DNA of 64,000 nucleotides from an uncultured Ruminococcus sp. (GCA_944412525.1 CALYBM010000052.1:1-64000), one strand, 5' to 3'. Positions 52,396 to 62,992 are shown, numbered from the stretch's first letter. The notes: generated from the sequence alone by a model not told the origin. Numbers and translations: made by a program.

Positions 52396-52436
52396 ACGGC
52401 TGAAACAGTTTTTATAACTGCTTCAGCCGTGTTTTG
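52396..52436. terminator. Bidirectional terminator after the dockerin protease
   Basis: ACGGCTGAAACAGTT (52396-52410) pairs with AACTGCTTCAGCCGT (52416-52430), one mismatch, then GTTTTGTTT. Shared with the convergent MreB-like gene. Confidence 0.8.
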
Positions 52437-52437
52437 T

Positions 52438-53454
52438 TTAATATGCGGCAAGTATCGGAGATATTCCCAAAGCCGAGTTTTTGTCCGCCTCATCAATAAA
52501 CCCGATTGCCTTTCCGCAGCCCATTATTACACAGTCTGCGGCGTTTTTGTGAACCCTTACTCTAAGCTTTGTCGCTTCGCTTATAAGCCTTGCAAAGCCC
52601 GTAAGCTTTGCAAGACCGCCCGTGAGTATGATTCCGTCAGTGTAAATGTCGCTTGTGAGTTCGGGCGGCGTCTTTTCAAGCACATCTTTGATTGAATTTA
52701 CTATCGCGGCGGCAACTTCCTCAATCGCTTCCTTGATTTCGGCAGAGGTTATATCTACAAACCTCGGCATACCGCTTACAGCGTCCCTGCCTTTTACTCT
52801 GAATGTTTTTTGCTCGGCAGGAACAATAACACAGCCTATGGCTTTCTTGCAGCTTTCGGCCATATTTGTGCCGATTATCAGATTGTACTTTTTGCGTACA
52901 TATTTTACAATTTCTTCGTCCATTGCACTTCCCGCCTGTCTGACGGTTTTGGAAACAGAAATTCCGCCGAGCGATAATACTGCGATATCAGCCGTTCCGC
53001 TTCCCATGTCGGCAATCATAACGCCGTGCGGTGTAGTTATATCTATTGAACAGCCGAGTGCCGCCGCCTTTGGACTTTCGATAAGGTAAACCTTTCTTAC
53101 GCCGAAAGAGCTTACGGCATTTACAACAGCCCGCTTCTCAACCTCTGTAACATCACAGGGCACAGCGGTAATTACTCTGGGCATTACGACTTTTACAGAG
53201 CATACCTCTTTGAGCAGTATTGAAACCATATCCTCAACAAGCTCGGAACGGGCGATTACGCCTCCGTCAAGCGGGTGCACGGCTTTTACGCCTACAGGTG
53301 TTTTGCCTATCATCGCATACGCCTCATCACCGACCGCATATATTTCTCCCGTGTCAATGTCGTAGGTCACAACGCTTGCCTCATCAAGTACCTTACCTTT
53401 ATTTTCGATAAACACTCGTGTTCTGTCGGAACCAAGGTCTATAGCTATATCCAT
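52438..53454 (-). CDS. mreB: MreB/Mbl-like actin homolog
   Basis: 338 residues. Bacterial actin that guides wall synthesis or cell shape. Phosphate-1 loop DLGSDRTRVF (usually DLGTANTLV), phosphate-2 DMGSGTADIAVL and adenosine loop LTGGLAKL are present. No mreC/mreD neighbours, so this is probably a second, diverged paralog. It is followed upstream by the comF-recD2 pair, separated by about 60 bases. Confidence 0.88.
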   Translation of the reverse strand: MDIAIDLGSDRTRVFIENKGKVLDEASVVTYDIDTGEIYAVGDEAYAMIGKTPVGVKAVHPLDGGVIARSELVEDMVSILLKEVCSVKVVMPRVITAVPCDVTEVEKRAVVNAVSSFGVRKVYLIESPKAAALGCSIDITTPHGVMIADMGSGTADIAVLSLGGISVSKTVRQAGSAMDEEIVKYVRKKYNLIIGTNMAESCKKAIGCVIVPAEQKTFRVKGRDAVSGMPRFVDITSAEIKEAIEEVAAAIVNSIKDVLEKTPPELTSDIYTDGIILTGGLAKLTGFARLISEATKLRVRVHKNAADCVIMGCGKAIGFIDEADKNSALGISPILAAY

Positions 53455-53518
53455 AAAATCACTCCGATTACAGTTGATTAAAATTAATTATATAATAATT
53501 ATATTATTTGTTCAAGGT

Positions 53519-54181
53519 TTAAAACTCCGTTACCGCACATACAACGGCACAGTTTACCGATTTGCAGCCGCCTTTCATAAGCACTCTTGCACACTCACCG
53601 AGTGTATTGCCTGTTGTTATAATGTCGTCGATTATCAGGATTCTTTTTCCCTTAATAAGTTTCTTGTCTGTTACTCGATAAACGCCTTTTACATTAGCCG
53701 CTCTTTCTTTTGATTTTAATGTGTGCTGTATTTTGTTTTCTTTAAATTTTTCGAGTGTGTCCTCATACGGTATATTCATAAATTTGCTGCACTCAACGGC
53801 AAGCAGTTTCGCCTGATTGTAACCACGCTTTTTAATATGCTTTTCGTGCATGGGAACACAGGTTATTATATCAAAAGTTTTTTCGGGAAAACTCTCTAAG
53901 ATACTTTGTACAAGCACAAAGGAGAGCTGTTTTGAGTAGCTTCCGCAGTTTTTGAACTTGAAATTTGTAATTGCTTTTTTAAAAATCCCCTCATACGGAA
54001 ACGGAGCCGTGCAGGGGAAACCGCCTACGCAGTATTTTGTTATCGACGGGGCGGGAAACTGCTTTTTGCAGCTTTCACAGGCGTATTCGTTTTTATCAAT
54101 AATTTTTTCACAGTACGGGCATCTTACGGGAAATAAAATGTCCGTTATGTTTTCTTTTAGCTTATGTATAAAGTCCGTCAT
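53519..54181 (-). CDS. comF: ComF-family phosphoribosyltransferase-like protein
   Basis: 220 residues. N-terminal zinc finger with CPYC and CESC pairs, then a PRTase fold with the PRPP motif ILIIDDIITTGNT. ComF proteins support DNA uptake and repair; in Bacillus ComFC acts with helicase ComFA. Here the neighbour is recD2, whose end it overlaps by 20 bases. Start ATG 54181. Confidence 0.9.
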   Translation of the reverse strand: MTDFIHKLKENITDILFPVRCPYCEKIIDKNEYACESCKKQFPAPSITKYCVGGFPCTAPFPYEGIFKKAITNFKFKNCGSYSKQLSFVLVQSILESFPEKTFDIITCVPMHEKHIKKRGYNQAKLLAVECSKFMNIPYEDTLEKFKENKIQHTLKSKERAANVKGVYRVTDKKLIKGKRILIIDDIITTGNTLGECARVLMKGGCKSVNCAVVCAVTEF

Positions 54182-56378
54182 CACGCAATAAAAATTCCTT
54201 TAAGCCGCTGTATCGCTTTGTGCGGCGATTGTTGTTTACCATATATTCTACTGTATGCGGATTGCCAACAAGAATAAGCGTTTTTTTCGCTCTTGTAACC
54301 GCAGTGTACAAAAGATTTCTGTAATAAAGCTGAGGAGGTCCCGGAAACATCGGCATAACCACCGCGTCAAACTCATTGCCCTGACTTTTGTGTACCGTAA
54401 CGGCGTATGCAAAATCAAGGTCTGAGGCACTTTCGTATGTATACGAGGCAGTCTTGTCATAGAAGCTTATTTTAATTATTTTGACTTTTTTATCAATCTT
54501 AGTTATTATGCCTATATCTCCGTTAAAAATACCTTCTCCTTTTTCTCCGTTATCTTTGTACCATATAATATCGTAGTTGTTTTTTACCTGCATAACCTTG
54601 TCGCCTGTGCGAAAGGTCTTTGAGCCAATCGTAATTTCACCTTCGGCAAGGTCTTTTGGATTAAGTGCATTTTGAAGCCTTAAATTAAGCTGAACAGTAC
54701 CAAGCTCACCTTTCTTTGACGGCGAAAGAACCTGAATATTATCAAACGGGGAATAACCGTATGCTTTCGGCAGTCTGTTTTTGCAAAGGTCAATAATAAC
54801 ATTTGCTATATCTTCTTTATTGTTCTTTTTAAGAAAAAAGAAATCCTTGTCGGCATTATTAAGAACGGGCATTACACCGTTTACAATTTTATGAGCATTT
54901 GTAACTATCAGGCTTTCCTGAGCCTGCCTGAAAATTTCGTTTAACCTCACAACAGGTATAATATCGCTTGCGATAAGGTCGCTTAGTACATTGCCCGGGC
55001 CGACTGACGGAAGCTGGTCTGAATCCCCCACAAGTATAAGACGGCACCCAAGCGGCAAGGCTCTCATAACGCTTTCAAAAATACAGGTATCAACCATCGA
55101 AACCTCATCGACAATGAGTGCATCGCATTTAAGCTGGTTGCGCTCGTTTTTGTTAAATACAGGGTTGTCGTTCCTGTCCCAGCTCACCTCAAGCAGACGG
55201 TGCAGGGTTTTTGCCTCATCTCCCGTAAGTTCGCTCATTCTTTGGGCGGCACGGCCTGTCGGAGCGGAGAGCAAAACGGTTTTTCCTTTTCGCTTGAGTA
55301 TCTGTATAATTGCGTTAAGGGTAGTTGTTTTGCCTGTTCCGGGGCCGCCTGTTAAAATCAGCATTCCCTCTGTAAGGGCTGAGCTGATCGCCTGTTTTTG
55401 CAAATCTGCGTAGCATATTCCGTCGCTTTTCTCGCATAGTTTAATTTCCCTGTCTATATCTTTTATCGCTTCTGCGGGGAATTTGAGAAGCATTTTGATT
55501 CTTGACGAAATATACATCTCGCTTAAATGAAGCTGAGGAGTAAATACAAAATCCTGCCCGTCTATAATTTCACCGATAAGCGAACGGTCAAAGAGCATTT
55601 CCTCCATACATTTTTCGGTTTTATCCGAATCAACGCCTAAAAAATCGGAGGCAATCGAAAGTAGCTTCTGCTTCGGCAGACAGGTGTGTCCGTTTCGCTC
55701 GTTATGGCGCAAAATATATGTGATACCCGCCCGCAGCCGCACCTCGCTGTCGGGTTCGAGTGATTCTTTTTTTGCGATGAAATCGGCGCTTTCAAATGAC
55801 ACACCGAAATCACCCTGACATAAAATATACGGATTTTCTTTTATTCTTTCAACACAGCTTGAACCCAGTCCGTTAAAAATTTTGACGGTAGATGAGTTTG
55901 ATATTCCGTATTCTCCGAGATAAAGCATAAGCTTTCTTACTCCGGTATTTGCCTTGAGCTGGTTTGAAAAATCCTCTGCCTTGCTCTTTGAAATTCCTTT
56001 TATCAAGGCAACCCGCGACGGCTCGTTTTCCATAATATCAAGCGTTGCCTCTCCGAACTCGCCGACAAGCGTCTTTGCAGTTGACGGTCCTATTCCTCTG
56101 ACTGCGCCCGACGAAAGATAACGCAGTATATCGGCGCTTTCCGTCGGACGGCATACTTCGCAGGTAGCCGCCGAAAACTGTTTTCCGTAGTTTTTGTGAT
56201 TTGTATAAAAGCCCGTAAGCCTTACGGTGTTTCCCTCGGATGCCTGCGGCATAATTCCCACAGCCGTAATATAGTCGTCACCGTTTGCAATTTCGATTAC
56301 CGTATACCCGTTTTCTTCATTTCTGTAAACGATATTTTCAATTATTCCTTCAAGCTCAAGCAGATTTTCGTTATTCAT
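54162..56378 (-). CDS. recD2: RecD2-type ATP-dependent DNA helicase
   Basis: 738 residues. A 5'-3' superfamily 1B helicase. An N-terminal OB-like and HhH region (about 1-200) precedes the motor with Walker A LTGGPGTGKTTT near residue 345, DEVSMVDT (motif II), and AYAVTVHKSQGNEFD (motif V/VI). The extended N-terminus separates it from RecD of RecBCD. First of the recD2-comF pair. Confidence 0.95.
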   Translation of the reverse strand: MNNENLLELEGIIENIVYRNEENGYTVIEIANGDDYITAVGIMPQASEGNTVRLTGFYTNHKNYGKQFSAATCEVCRPTESADILRYLSSGAVRGIGPSTAKTLVGEFGEATLDIMENEPSRVALIKGISKSKAEDFSNQLKANTGVRKLMLYLGEYGISNSSTVKIFNGLGSSCVERIKENPYILCQGDFGVSFESADFIAKKESLEPDSEVRLRAGITYILRHNERNGHTCLPKQKLLSIASDFLGVDSDKTEKCMEEMLFDRSLIGEIIDGQDFVFTPQLHLSEMYISSRIKMLLKFPAEAIKDIDREIKLCEKSDGICYADLQKQAISSALTEGMLILTGGPGTGKTTTLNAIIQILKRKGKTVLLSAPTGRAAQRMSELTGDEAKTLHRLLEVSWDRNDNPVFNKNERNQLKCDALIVDEVSMVDTCIFESVMRALPLGCRLILVGDSDQLPSVGPGNVLSDLIASDIIPVVRLNEIFRQAQESLIVTNAHKIVNGVMPVLNNADKDFFFLKKNNKEDIANVIIDLCKNRLPKAYGYSPFDNIQVLSPSKKGELGTVQLNLRLQNALNPKDLAEGEITIGSKTFRTGDKVMQVKNNYDIIWYKDNGEKGEGIFNGDIGIITKIDKKVKIIKISFYDKTASYTYESASDLDFAYAVTVHKSQGNEFDAVVMPMFPGPPQLYYRNLLYTAVTRAKKTLILVGNPHTVEYMVNNNRRTKRYSGLKEFLLRDDGLYT

Positions 56379-56497
56379 AAAATTTTCCTTTTAGCACAAT
56401 TAAATGATATAATAAACTTACGGTTGATAATTCGGGGTAAATAATATATAATAAACAGTGTCATATATTTTAAGCCAACACTTTGGAGGTTAATGTA

Positions 56498-57196
56498 ATG
56501 GAGTTTGTTGCAAACGAAGGTAAAAATGTAGAAATTACTGTAAACGGCACTACATATATGCGTCACGCTATAAAAACTCACTTTGTAAAACAGGGTGAGG
56601 ATTATATTGAGATTTTCAAAAAATATGTATCTCCTTTGTATCAGGAGGGGGATATTGTTTCGTCAAGCGAAAAGATTATTGCACTGTGTCAAAACAGGGT
56701 TGTAAAGCGTGAAGACCTCAAAATAGGATTCTGGGCAAAATTCCTTTCAAAGTTTGCGTCTCACCCCGACACCGGCGTGGGTGTGGGTGAAACCATAAAA
56801 ATGCAGTATGCCATTTCAAAAGTCGGACTGCTCAAGGTTTTGTGGGCAAGCTTTGCGGGAGGAGTATGCAAGCTCTTCGGCAAGAAAGGCGTATTTTACG
56901 AAATAGTCGGAAAAGATGTTGCAGGGCTCGACGGCTTTTACGACCATATTTGGAGCGAATACCGTGACATCGGTATCGAAAATCCCGAAAATCCGTCGGG
57001 TGTCTGCGATGAAATAAAAGAAAAGCTCGGTATGAGCTGTATGATAGTTGACGCAAACGACCTCGGTCAGGAGATTTTGGGTTATTCTTCCGACATAACG
57101 CTTTCCGAAGAGGAGCTTTTGGGACTTATAGCCGACAACCCCTGCGGTCAGGGCAAGCAGACTACTCCGATTGTTCTTATAAGAAAAAAGCAGTAA
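56498..57196 (+). CDS. CofE-like (coenzyme F420-0 glutamate ligase family) protein
   Basis: 232 residues. It matches PF01996-type folds: HFVKQGEDYIEIFKKYV, IVSSSEKIIALCQNR and GMSCMIVDANDLGQEILG. True CofE adds glutamate to F420, but no other F420 genes are visible, so the role here is unclear. Start ATG 56498 is 8 bases after TTGGAGG; the TTG at 56483 is part of that site. Stand-alone gene. Confidence 0.8.
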   Translation: MEFVANEGKNVEITVNGTTYMRHAIKTHFVKQGEDYIEIFKKYVSPLYQEGDIVSSSEKIIALCQNRVVKREDLKIGFWAKFLSKFASHPDTGVGVGETIKMQYAISKVGLLKVLWASFAGGVCKLFGKKGVFYEIVGKDVAGLDGFYDHIWSEYRDIGIENPENPSGVCDEIKEKLGMSCMIVDANDLGQEILGYSSDITLSEEELLGLIADNPCGQGKQTTPIVLIRKKQ

Positions 57197-57271
57197 CACA
57201 GCAATTTGTTATTGTTTGTATGCATATAATTTTATCATAACGCAAAAAATAAATCAATTAAAACACAAAGC

Positions 57272-57313
57272 AAAACAAGACTGTCTAAAATTAAATTCAG
57301 GCAGTCTTGTTTT
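57272..57313. terminator. Bidirectional terminator
   Basis: A 15-bp stem with one wobble (57272-57286 with 57299-57313), A-run and T-run ends, between the convergent CofE-like gene and the 57334 gene. Confidence 0.85.
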
Positions 57314-57333
57314 ATATTATGATATATTATTTG

Positions 57334-57666
57334 TTATTTTATCATTTCAATAAATTCATTTTTACTCATTAGTTTTGCAAAACCGTATTCCTCGCAAATT
57401 TTTTCGCAAATCCTTTTTGTTTCATCATCCATATCACAGTCAAGGCAAATCACATAATCATGCTTGAAGCGGCTGATCCATTTAACTCTTGCCGCAGCAC
57501 TTCTGAGCATAAGCTCAGCGTCGTCACACTTTTTGCCTATCGGCGTAATAAACATAACAGATCCGTCGTTCTTGTATCTGAACAAAAGATAAGCTAACTC
57601 TCGAATAAACGAAATCACGCCTATAACGGCAAATACAACGAGTAATACAGCCGATACAACATTCAT
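57334..57666 (-). CDS. Small membrane-anchored hypothetical protein
   Basis: 110 residues. One N-terminal membrane helix (about 5-30), then a basic short loop and a cytoplasmic domain of about 75 residues with KKCDDAELMLRSAAARVKW and YVICLDCDMDDETKRICEKI. No family recognised. GAGGTGA precedes the ATG. Single-gene unit. Confidence 0.7.
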   Translation of the reverse strand: MNVVSAVLLVVFAVIGVISFIRELAYLLFRYKNDGSVMFITPIGKKCDDAELMLRSAAARVKWISRFKHDYVICLDCDMDDETKRICEKICEEYGFAKLMSKNEFIEMIK

Positions 57667-57818
57667 ACGGAATTCACCTCATTACATTTTATTATAAAAA
57701 TTAAAATGTGTGCGTATAAATCGGCAGTCAATGCAAAAAATATTAAGGACAAAACCGTACTTAATGTGCGGTGCTGTCAAGAAGCGATACCGCACAAATT
57801 TAATTGAGGTGAAGAAAA

Positions 57819-58001
57819 ATGACAGACAATTCTTATGTAAATCAGAGCATCGCATGCACTGTAACAAACTGCAAAAACCATAACAGTTCAAAAAACTACT
57901 GCTCACTTGAATCAATCAGAGTAGGTACACACGAGGCTAACCCCACAGCTTGTCAGTGCACCGACTGCCAGAGCTTTGAGTTAAAGAGCGGCTGCAAGTA
58001 A
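57819..58001 (+). CDS. DUF1540 cysteine-rich small protein
   Basis: 60 residues. Cysteine pattern VTNCKNHN, NYCSLESI, ACQCTDCQSF fits DUF1540, a small probable metal-binding domain common in spore formers. Function unknown. GAGGTGAAG precedes the ATG. Confidence 0.85.
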   Translation: MTDNSYVNQSIACTVTNCKNHNSSKNYCSLESIRVGTHEANPTACQCTDCQSFELKSGCK

Positions 58002-58060
58002 TTACTTGCAAAACTGATAGTAACTTCAAAGCTGATTTGAGGTAAATCTCAGATTGTCAT

Positions 58061-58087
58061 AGCCCTCAGCCTCCAAGGTTGGGGGCT
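58061..58087 (+). terminator. Probable terminator after the DUF1540 gene
   Basis: AGCCCTCAGCC (58061-58071) pairs with GGTTGGGGGCT (58077-58087) using two wobbles; only a weak T-run follows. Confidence 0.5.
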
Positions 58088-58140
58088 GTTTGATATTCTG
58101 CAAAATGTGATTGTAATATGATTAAACGGAGGAAACAATA

Positions 58141-59001
58141 TTGAATAAAATAATAATTTCAACCGAAAGCGGTTCTGATTTGCCGTGGAAAATAAGCGTT
58201 CCGAACCTAATAGAAATTTTGCCGATGCACATTTCGTTGGGCAACAAAACTTATCTTGACGGTGAGCTGAGCTCAGCCGAAACAGAGCGCTTTTTTAGAG
58301 AAAAAAATATGCTTCCCGTTACCTCCGCACCGAATCCCGACGAGTATTCATCTCATTTTAAAAGAATTTTTCAAAAATACCCTGACTGTAAAATTATTCA
58401 TATAGCCTACTCCTCAAAGCTTTCTGTATCCTATCAAAACGCCGTAATCGCCTCAAAGGAGTTTTCCGACTCACGGCTTCAAATAATAGATTCCCTCAGC
58501 GGCTCAATCGGTATCGGCGCGTTAATAGTCAGAGCCTGCGACATAATCACAAAATTAGGCGGGCTTTATCCGTTTGACAAGTGTGTGTCCATAATAAAAA
58601 AACAAACAAGTCATCTTTGCTGTTCGTTTGTACTTGATACGCTTGATTATCTTAAAGCAGGCGGGCGAATATCGGCAGCGGCGCATTTTACCGCCTCGGC
58701 TCTGAGTATAAAGCCCGCTATATCAATAGAAAACGGCGTGCTTGAGCAGAGCAAAAGGTACAGAGGAAGTATATACAGACTTGCAAATACTTTTTTGACT
58801 GATTTTGTAAACAAAAATAATCCCAGCCGCGATTATCTTATAATAGGCTACGGATTTAAGACAAACAAGGTTCTGTTGTTTTCTTTAAAGCGTCAGGCAC
58901 ATAAAATGGGGTTTAAAAAGTCGTGGTGTTTTCAGCTCGGCAGTGCGGTTACCGCTCACACGGGGAGTGAATGTATCGGTTTTGCCGCAATTAAGCAATA
59001 G
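58141..59001 (+). CDS. DegV-family fatty-acid-binding protein
   Basis: 286 residues. The DegV fold starts IIISTESGSDLP and has HIAYSSKLSVSYQNA and LDTLDYLKAGGRISAA. DegV/FakB proteins hold fatty acids for the kinase FakA; no fakA is visible here. Start TTG 58141, after GGAGGAAACAATA. A strong terminator follows. Confidence 0.92.
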   Translation: MNKIIISTESGSDLPWKISVPNLIEILPMHISLGNKTYLDGELSSAETERFFREKNMLPVTSAPNPDEYSSHFKRIFQKYPDCKIIHIAYSSKLSVSYQNAVIASKEFSDSRLQIIDSLSGSIGIGALIVRACDIITKLGGLYPFDKCVSIIKKQTSHLCCSFVLDTLDYLKAGGRISAAAHFTASALSIKPAISIENGVLEQSKRYRGSIYRLANTFLTDFVNKNNPSRDYLIIGYGFKTNKVLLFSLKRQAHKMGFKKSWCFQLGSAVTAHTGSECIGFAAIKQ

Positions 59002-59085
59002 GCAAAATTATTTAGCTCAATTATTTTAAAATTATAGTTGAGTGATTAAATAAAAGTACAAGTAATAATATATTTAAGGTACTAA

Positions 59086-59126
59086 AAAATCTCCTGCGTC
59101 ACTTGTTAACGCAGGAGATTTTCATT
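59086..59126. terminator. Bidirectional terminator between degV and the V-ATPase operon
   Basis: AAAATCTCCTGCGT (59086-59099) pairs perfectly with ACGCAGGAGATTTT (59109-59122), nine-base loop, T-rich end. Confidence 0.88.
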
Positions 59127-59167
59127 TTTATTAATTTTTTACCTTATATTTATTTTTAGTATCAAAC

Positions 59168-59824
59168 TCAATGAGATGAATAATTATGTGCCTTATCAAG
59201 CAGCATATCCTTTACCTTCATCAGTCTTGTGCGGCTGCTGCGGTCGTTTTCCTCAAGCTTCATTGAAATATACTTTATTGTATCTTTGTAGCGTGGTATC
59301 ATAACATGCTCAAGCGAGTTTACACGCCGCCTTGTTTTTTCAATTTCCGCCGACATCAGCTCACAGCTTTTTTCTATTTGAGCGAGCCTGATTAGGTCGG
59401 GAACAAGCTTTTGAAGCGACATTACGGCGTCGTCAAGCTCAAACGAAGTAAACGCAAATCCGTACGGAAAAATATCGCCGTCATCACTTGTGCGTGTGCT
59501 TTGTGAGAAAACAGGCGTTTCAACGCTCATAACATTGCGTGAGTCAACCTCTATTGTAAGCTGCTGTTTTTGCGACATGAGCGATGCGTCAAGAGCCTGC
59601 TTTGACATAACGGCACTTGCGTTTACAAAGTGTGAGTTGCACTCTGAAAGCTCATATTCAATTTTTTCACGCAAGACTCTTGTTTCTCTTATAAGGTCAA
59701 GAAACTGCCGCATAAGCTCATCAAGCTTATCCTTTAACATCTTGTGTCCGCGAACCGCAGTTGTAAGCTGTTTTTTTAGCTTTGAAAGCTGCATACGCGT
59801 TGGATTTACATTCATAATAGCCAT
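59168..59824 (-). CDS. ntpD: V-type ATP synthase subunit D
   Basis: 218 residues. Central rotor shaft of the V1 part. The N-terminus VNPTRMQLSKLKKQLTTAVRG and long N- and C-terminal coiled coils match subunit D, and RRRVNSLEHVMIPRYKDTI is the C-terminal signature. Last gene of the visible ntpC-F-A-B-D order. Confidence 0.95.
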   Translation of the reverse strand: MAIMNVNPTRMQLSKLKKQLTTAVRGHKMLKDKLDELMRQFLDLIRETRVLREKIEYELSECNSHFVNASAVMSKQALDASLMSQKQQLTIEVDSRNVMSVETPVFSQSTRTSDDGDIFPYGFAFTSFELDDAVMSLQKLVPDLIRLAQIEKSCELMSAEIEKTRRRVNSLEHVMIPRYKDTIKYISMKLEENDRSSRTRLMKVKDMLLDKAHNYSSH

Positions 59825-59842
59825 AAATCAGACCCTCAGTGC

Positions 59843-61216
59843 TTATTCTTTGCCGTAAAATTCGTCGAGCATATCGTCTTTTATTCGCTTTAGTTCGCTT
59901 CTCGGAAGAATCTTGAGCAGCTTCCAGCCTATATCAAGAGTTTCTTCTATCGAGCGGTTTGTTTCGTATCCCTGCGAAACATATTCTTTTTCAAACGCTT
60001 CGGCAAATTCAGCGTATTTTTTATCCATTTCGGTAAGTGCCGCTTCACCCAGAATAACCATAAGCTCTCTTGCGTCCTTGCCTCGTGCGTACGCTGCAAA
60101 AAGCTGGTTCATCGTTGCGGCATGATCCTTTCGTGTACGGTCGGGGCCGATACCCTTGTCCTTAAGTCTTGAAAGCGACGGAAGAACATCAATAGGCGGG
60201 GCAATACCCTTGCGGTAAAGCTCTCGGGAAAGAATAATCTGTCCCTCGGTAATATATCCCGTAAGGTCGGGGATAGGGTGCGTCTTGTCGTCTTCGGGCA
60301 TTGTAAGAATAGGTATAAGCGTAATAGAGCCGTCCTTGCCTCTCAGACGCCCTGCACGCTCATAAAGGGTGGCAAGGTCGGTGTACATATATCCGGGGTA
60401 TCCTCGTCTGCCGGGAACCTCTTTTCGTGCGGCGGATACCTCACGAAGTGCGTCGGCATAGTTTGTTATATCCGTCATAATAACAAGCACATGCATCCCA
60501 AGGTCAAACGCAAGATATTCTGCGGCGGTAAGAGCCATTTTCGGAGTTGCGATTCTCTCAATTGCGGGGTCGTTTGCAAGGTTTACAAACATAACCGTTC
60601 TGTCAATGGCTCCCGTTTCCTTAAACGATTCAACAAAGTAATTTGATTCCTCAAACGTAATGCCCATTGCGGCAAAAACAACGGCAAACTGTTCGTTCTT
60701 GCCCCTTACAGTTGCCTGTCTTGCTATCTGTGCCGCGAGCTGTGAGTGGGGCAGACCGGAAGCTGAAAATATAGGCAGCTTCTGACCTCTTACAAGCGTA
60801 TTAAGACCGTCAATCGCCGAAACGCCCGTCTGGATAAATTCCTGCGGATAATTTCTCGCCGCGGGGTTCATAGGTGTTCCGTTAATATCGAGGCGTTTTT
60901 CGGGGATAAGCGCAGGGCCTCCGTCAATCGGATTTCCAAGACCGTCAAAAACCCTTGAAAGCATATCGGGAGAAACAGGAAGCTCCATTGACCTGCCCAA
61001 AAATCTCACCTTCGATTCGGCAAGATTAATACCTCCGGCTGATTCAAATAGCTGAACAAGAGCGTTGCTTCCGTTTACCTCAAGAACCTTGCAGCGGCGT
61101 GTTTCGCCGCTTGGAAGCTCAATTTCGCCGAGCTCGTCATACTTGACGCCCTCAACATCGCTTATCATCATAAGAGGACCTGCAACCTCTCTTATTGTGC
61201 GGTATTCCTTAGGCAT
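59843..61216 (-). CDS. ntpB: V-type ATP synthase subunit B
   Basis: 457 residues. Non-catalytic nucleotide-binding subunit alternating with A in the V1 head. No Walker A ([14 protein letters not shown] in its place), as expected for [20 protein letters not shown] and [17 protein letters not shown] are typical. Its start overlaps the subunit A stop. Confidence 0.97.
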   Translation of the reverse strand: MPKEYRTIREVAGPLMMISDVEGVKYDELGEIELPSGETRRCKVLEVNGSNALVQLFESAGGINLAESKVRFLGRSMELPVSPDMLSRVFDGLGNPIDGGPALIPEKRLDINGTPMNPAARNYPQEFIQTGVSAIDGLNTLVRGQKLPIFSASGLPHSQLAAQIARQATVRGKNEQFAVVFAAMGITFEESNYFVESFKETGAIDRTVMFVNLANDPAIERIATPKMALTAAEYLAFDLGMHVLVIMTDITNYADALREVSAARKEVPGRRGYPGYMYTDLATLYERAGRLRGKDGSITLIPILTMPEDDKTHPIPDLTGYITEGQIILSRELYRKGIAPPIDVLPSLSRLKDKGIGPDRTRKDHAATMNQLFAAYARGKDARELMVILGEAALTEMDKKYAEFAEAFEKEYVSQGYETNRSIEETLDIGWKLLKILPRSELKRIKDDMLDEFYGKE

Positions 61217-62991
61217 CAGTCATCACTCCTTTTGAGCACATCTGCAATCTCACTGTCAAGCTGTGCCTCTATTTCTTCAAATTCCTCGTTGATTTTTTCT
61301 TCCGCAACATATTTGAATCTTCCGATACGCTCTCTTACCGAAAGTCCCACAAGCATTTCAATATCGCCACCGTTGTTAAGTCCCTCAAGCGCCTTGTCAT
61401 AGTAGCTCAAAATCGCTCTCATCATAAGCACCTGCTTTTTAAGCGAAGTGTAGGTGTCTGTCGGGTCAAAAGCGTTTTGATGCAGATAGTCCTCTCTAAT
61501 TGAGCGTGCCGACTCAAGCTTTAGCCTGTCGGGAGATGAGAGAGCGTCCATACCTACAAGGTTTACAATTTCCTGAAGCTCTGACTCGTCCTGAAGCAAA
61601 GACATAAGCCTTGTCCTAAGCTCTGCAAAGTCGGGAGCCGCGTTCTCTGCGTACCAGTCCTTTAGCTGGTCTGTGTAGAGCGAATAGCTTGTCAGCCAGT
61701 TTATAGCGGGGAAGTGGCGTTTGTACGCAAGGTTTGCGTCAAGTCCCCAGAACACCTTGACAATTCGCAAAGTTGCCTGCGAAACAGGTTCCGAAATGTC
61801 GCCGCCCGGAGGGGACACCGCGCCGATTACCGACAGCGCTCCCTCAGTATCGCCTGTTCCGTTTACAATGACGCGGCCTGCTCTCTCATAAAACTGTGCA
61901 AGACGGCTTCCGAGGTATGCGGGGTAGCCTTCTTCACCGGGCATTTCTTCAAGTCTGCCCGACATTTCACGCAGAGCCTCTGCCCAGCGTGAGGTTGAAT
62001 CCGCCATAAGCGCAACCGTGTATCCCATATCACGGAAATACTCAGCTATTGTAATACCAGTATAAATTGACGCTTCTCTTGCCGCAACAGGCATATCCGA
62101 TGTGTTTGCAATAAGCACGGTTCTTTCCATAAGAGAGTTGCCTGTTCTCGGGTCTTTGAGTTCGGGAAATTCGTTTAAAACATCGGTCATTTCGTTTCCG
62201 CGTTCACCGCAGCCGATATAAACAATAATATCCGCCGCCGCCCACTTTGCAAGCTGGTGCTGAACAACTGTTTTGCCTGAGCCGAACGGACCGGGAACAG
62301 CCGCTACGCCGCCTTTGGCGAGGGGGAAGAGCGTGTCAATCGGTCTTTGACCCGTAGTAAGCAGAATATCGGGGGACAGCTTTCTTTTGTACGGTCTGCC
62401 GACTCTGACAGGCCAAGAGGAAAACATCTTGATCTCTTTGCTGTCATTGCCGCTTTTTATTACGGCAACAACCTCGTCAATGGTGAAGTCGCCCTCTTTT
62501 ATGTTTTCAACTACACCCTCTGTTTTATTGGGTACAAGTATCTTGTGCAAAACGGCGTTTGTTTCCTGAACGGTTCCGAGCACATCGCCCGAACAAACGC
62601 TGTCGCCGATTTTTGCGGCGGGAGTAAAATGCCATTTCTTGCTATGGTCAAGAGCAGGAACATCAACACCTCGTGTAAGATTAGTGCCTGCTACTTTCAT
62701 AATCTCATTTAAAGGACGCTGGATACCGTCGTAAATGGAGCCTATAAGTCCGGGCCCAAGCTCAACAGACAGAGGTGCGCCTGTTGATTCAACAACTTCT
62801 CCCGGACCGAGTCCCGAGGTTTCCTCATATACCTGAATAGACGCTTTGTCGCCGTGCATTTCTATTATTTCGCCGATAAGCCGCTTGCTGCTTACTCTGA
62901 CTACATCAAACATATTCGCGTCACGCATTCCGTCTGCAATTACCAGAGGACCTGCGACCTTTGTAATTATTCCTTGTTTCAAATTATACAC
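61216..62991 (-). CDS. ntpA: V-type ATP synthase subunit A (catalytic)
   Basis: 591 residues. Catalytic V1 subunit with Walker A GPFGSGKT, the A-type inserted domain (about 115-190), and [20 protein letters not shown]. The complex couples ATP hydrolysis or synthesis to proton or sodium transport. Lies 1 base after subunit F. Confidence 0.97.
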   Translation of the reverse strand: MYNLKQGIITKVAGPLVIADGMRDANMFDVVRVSSKRLIGEIIEMHGDKASIQVYEETSGLGPGEVVESTGAPLSVELGPGLIGSIYDGIQRPLNEIMKVAGTNLTRGVDVPALDHSKKWHFTPAAKIGDSVCSGDVLGTVQETNAVLHKILVPNKTEGVVENIKEGDFTIDEVVAVIKSGNDSKEIKMFSSWPVRVGRPYKRKLSPDILLTTGQRPIDTLFPLAKGGVAAVPGPFGSGKTVVQHQLAKWAAADIIVYIGCGERGNEMTDVLNEFPELKDPRTGNSLMERTVLIANTSDMPVAAREASIYTGITIAEYFRDMGYTVALMADSTSRWAEALREMSGRLEEMPGEEGYPAYLGSRLAQFYERAGRVIVNGTGDTEGALSVIGAVSPPGGDISEPVSQATLRIVKVFWGLDANLAYKRHFPAINWLTSYSLYTDQLKDWYAENAAPDFAELRTRLMSLLQDESELQEIVNLVGMDALSSPDRLKLESARSIREDYLHQNAFDPTDTYTSLKKQVLMMRAILSYYDKALEGLNNGGDIEMLVGLSVRERIGRFKYVAEEKINEEFEEIEAQLDSEIADVLKRSDD

Positions 62992-62992
62992 C

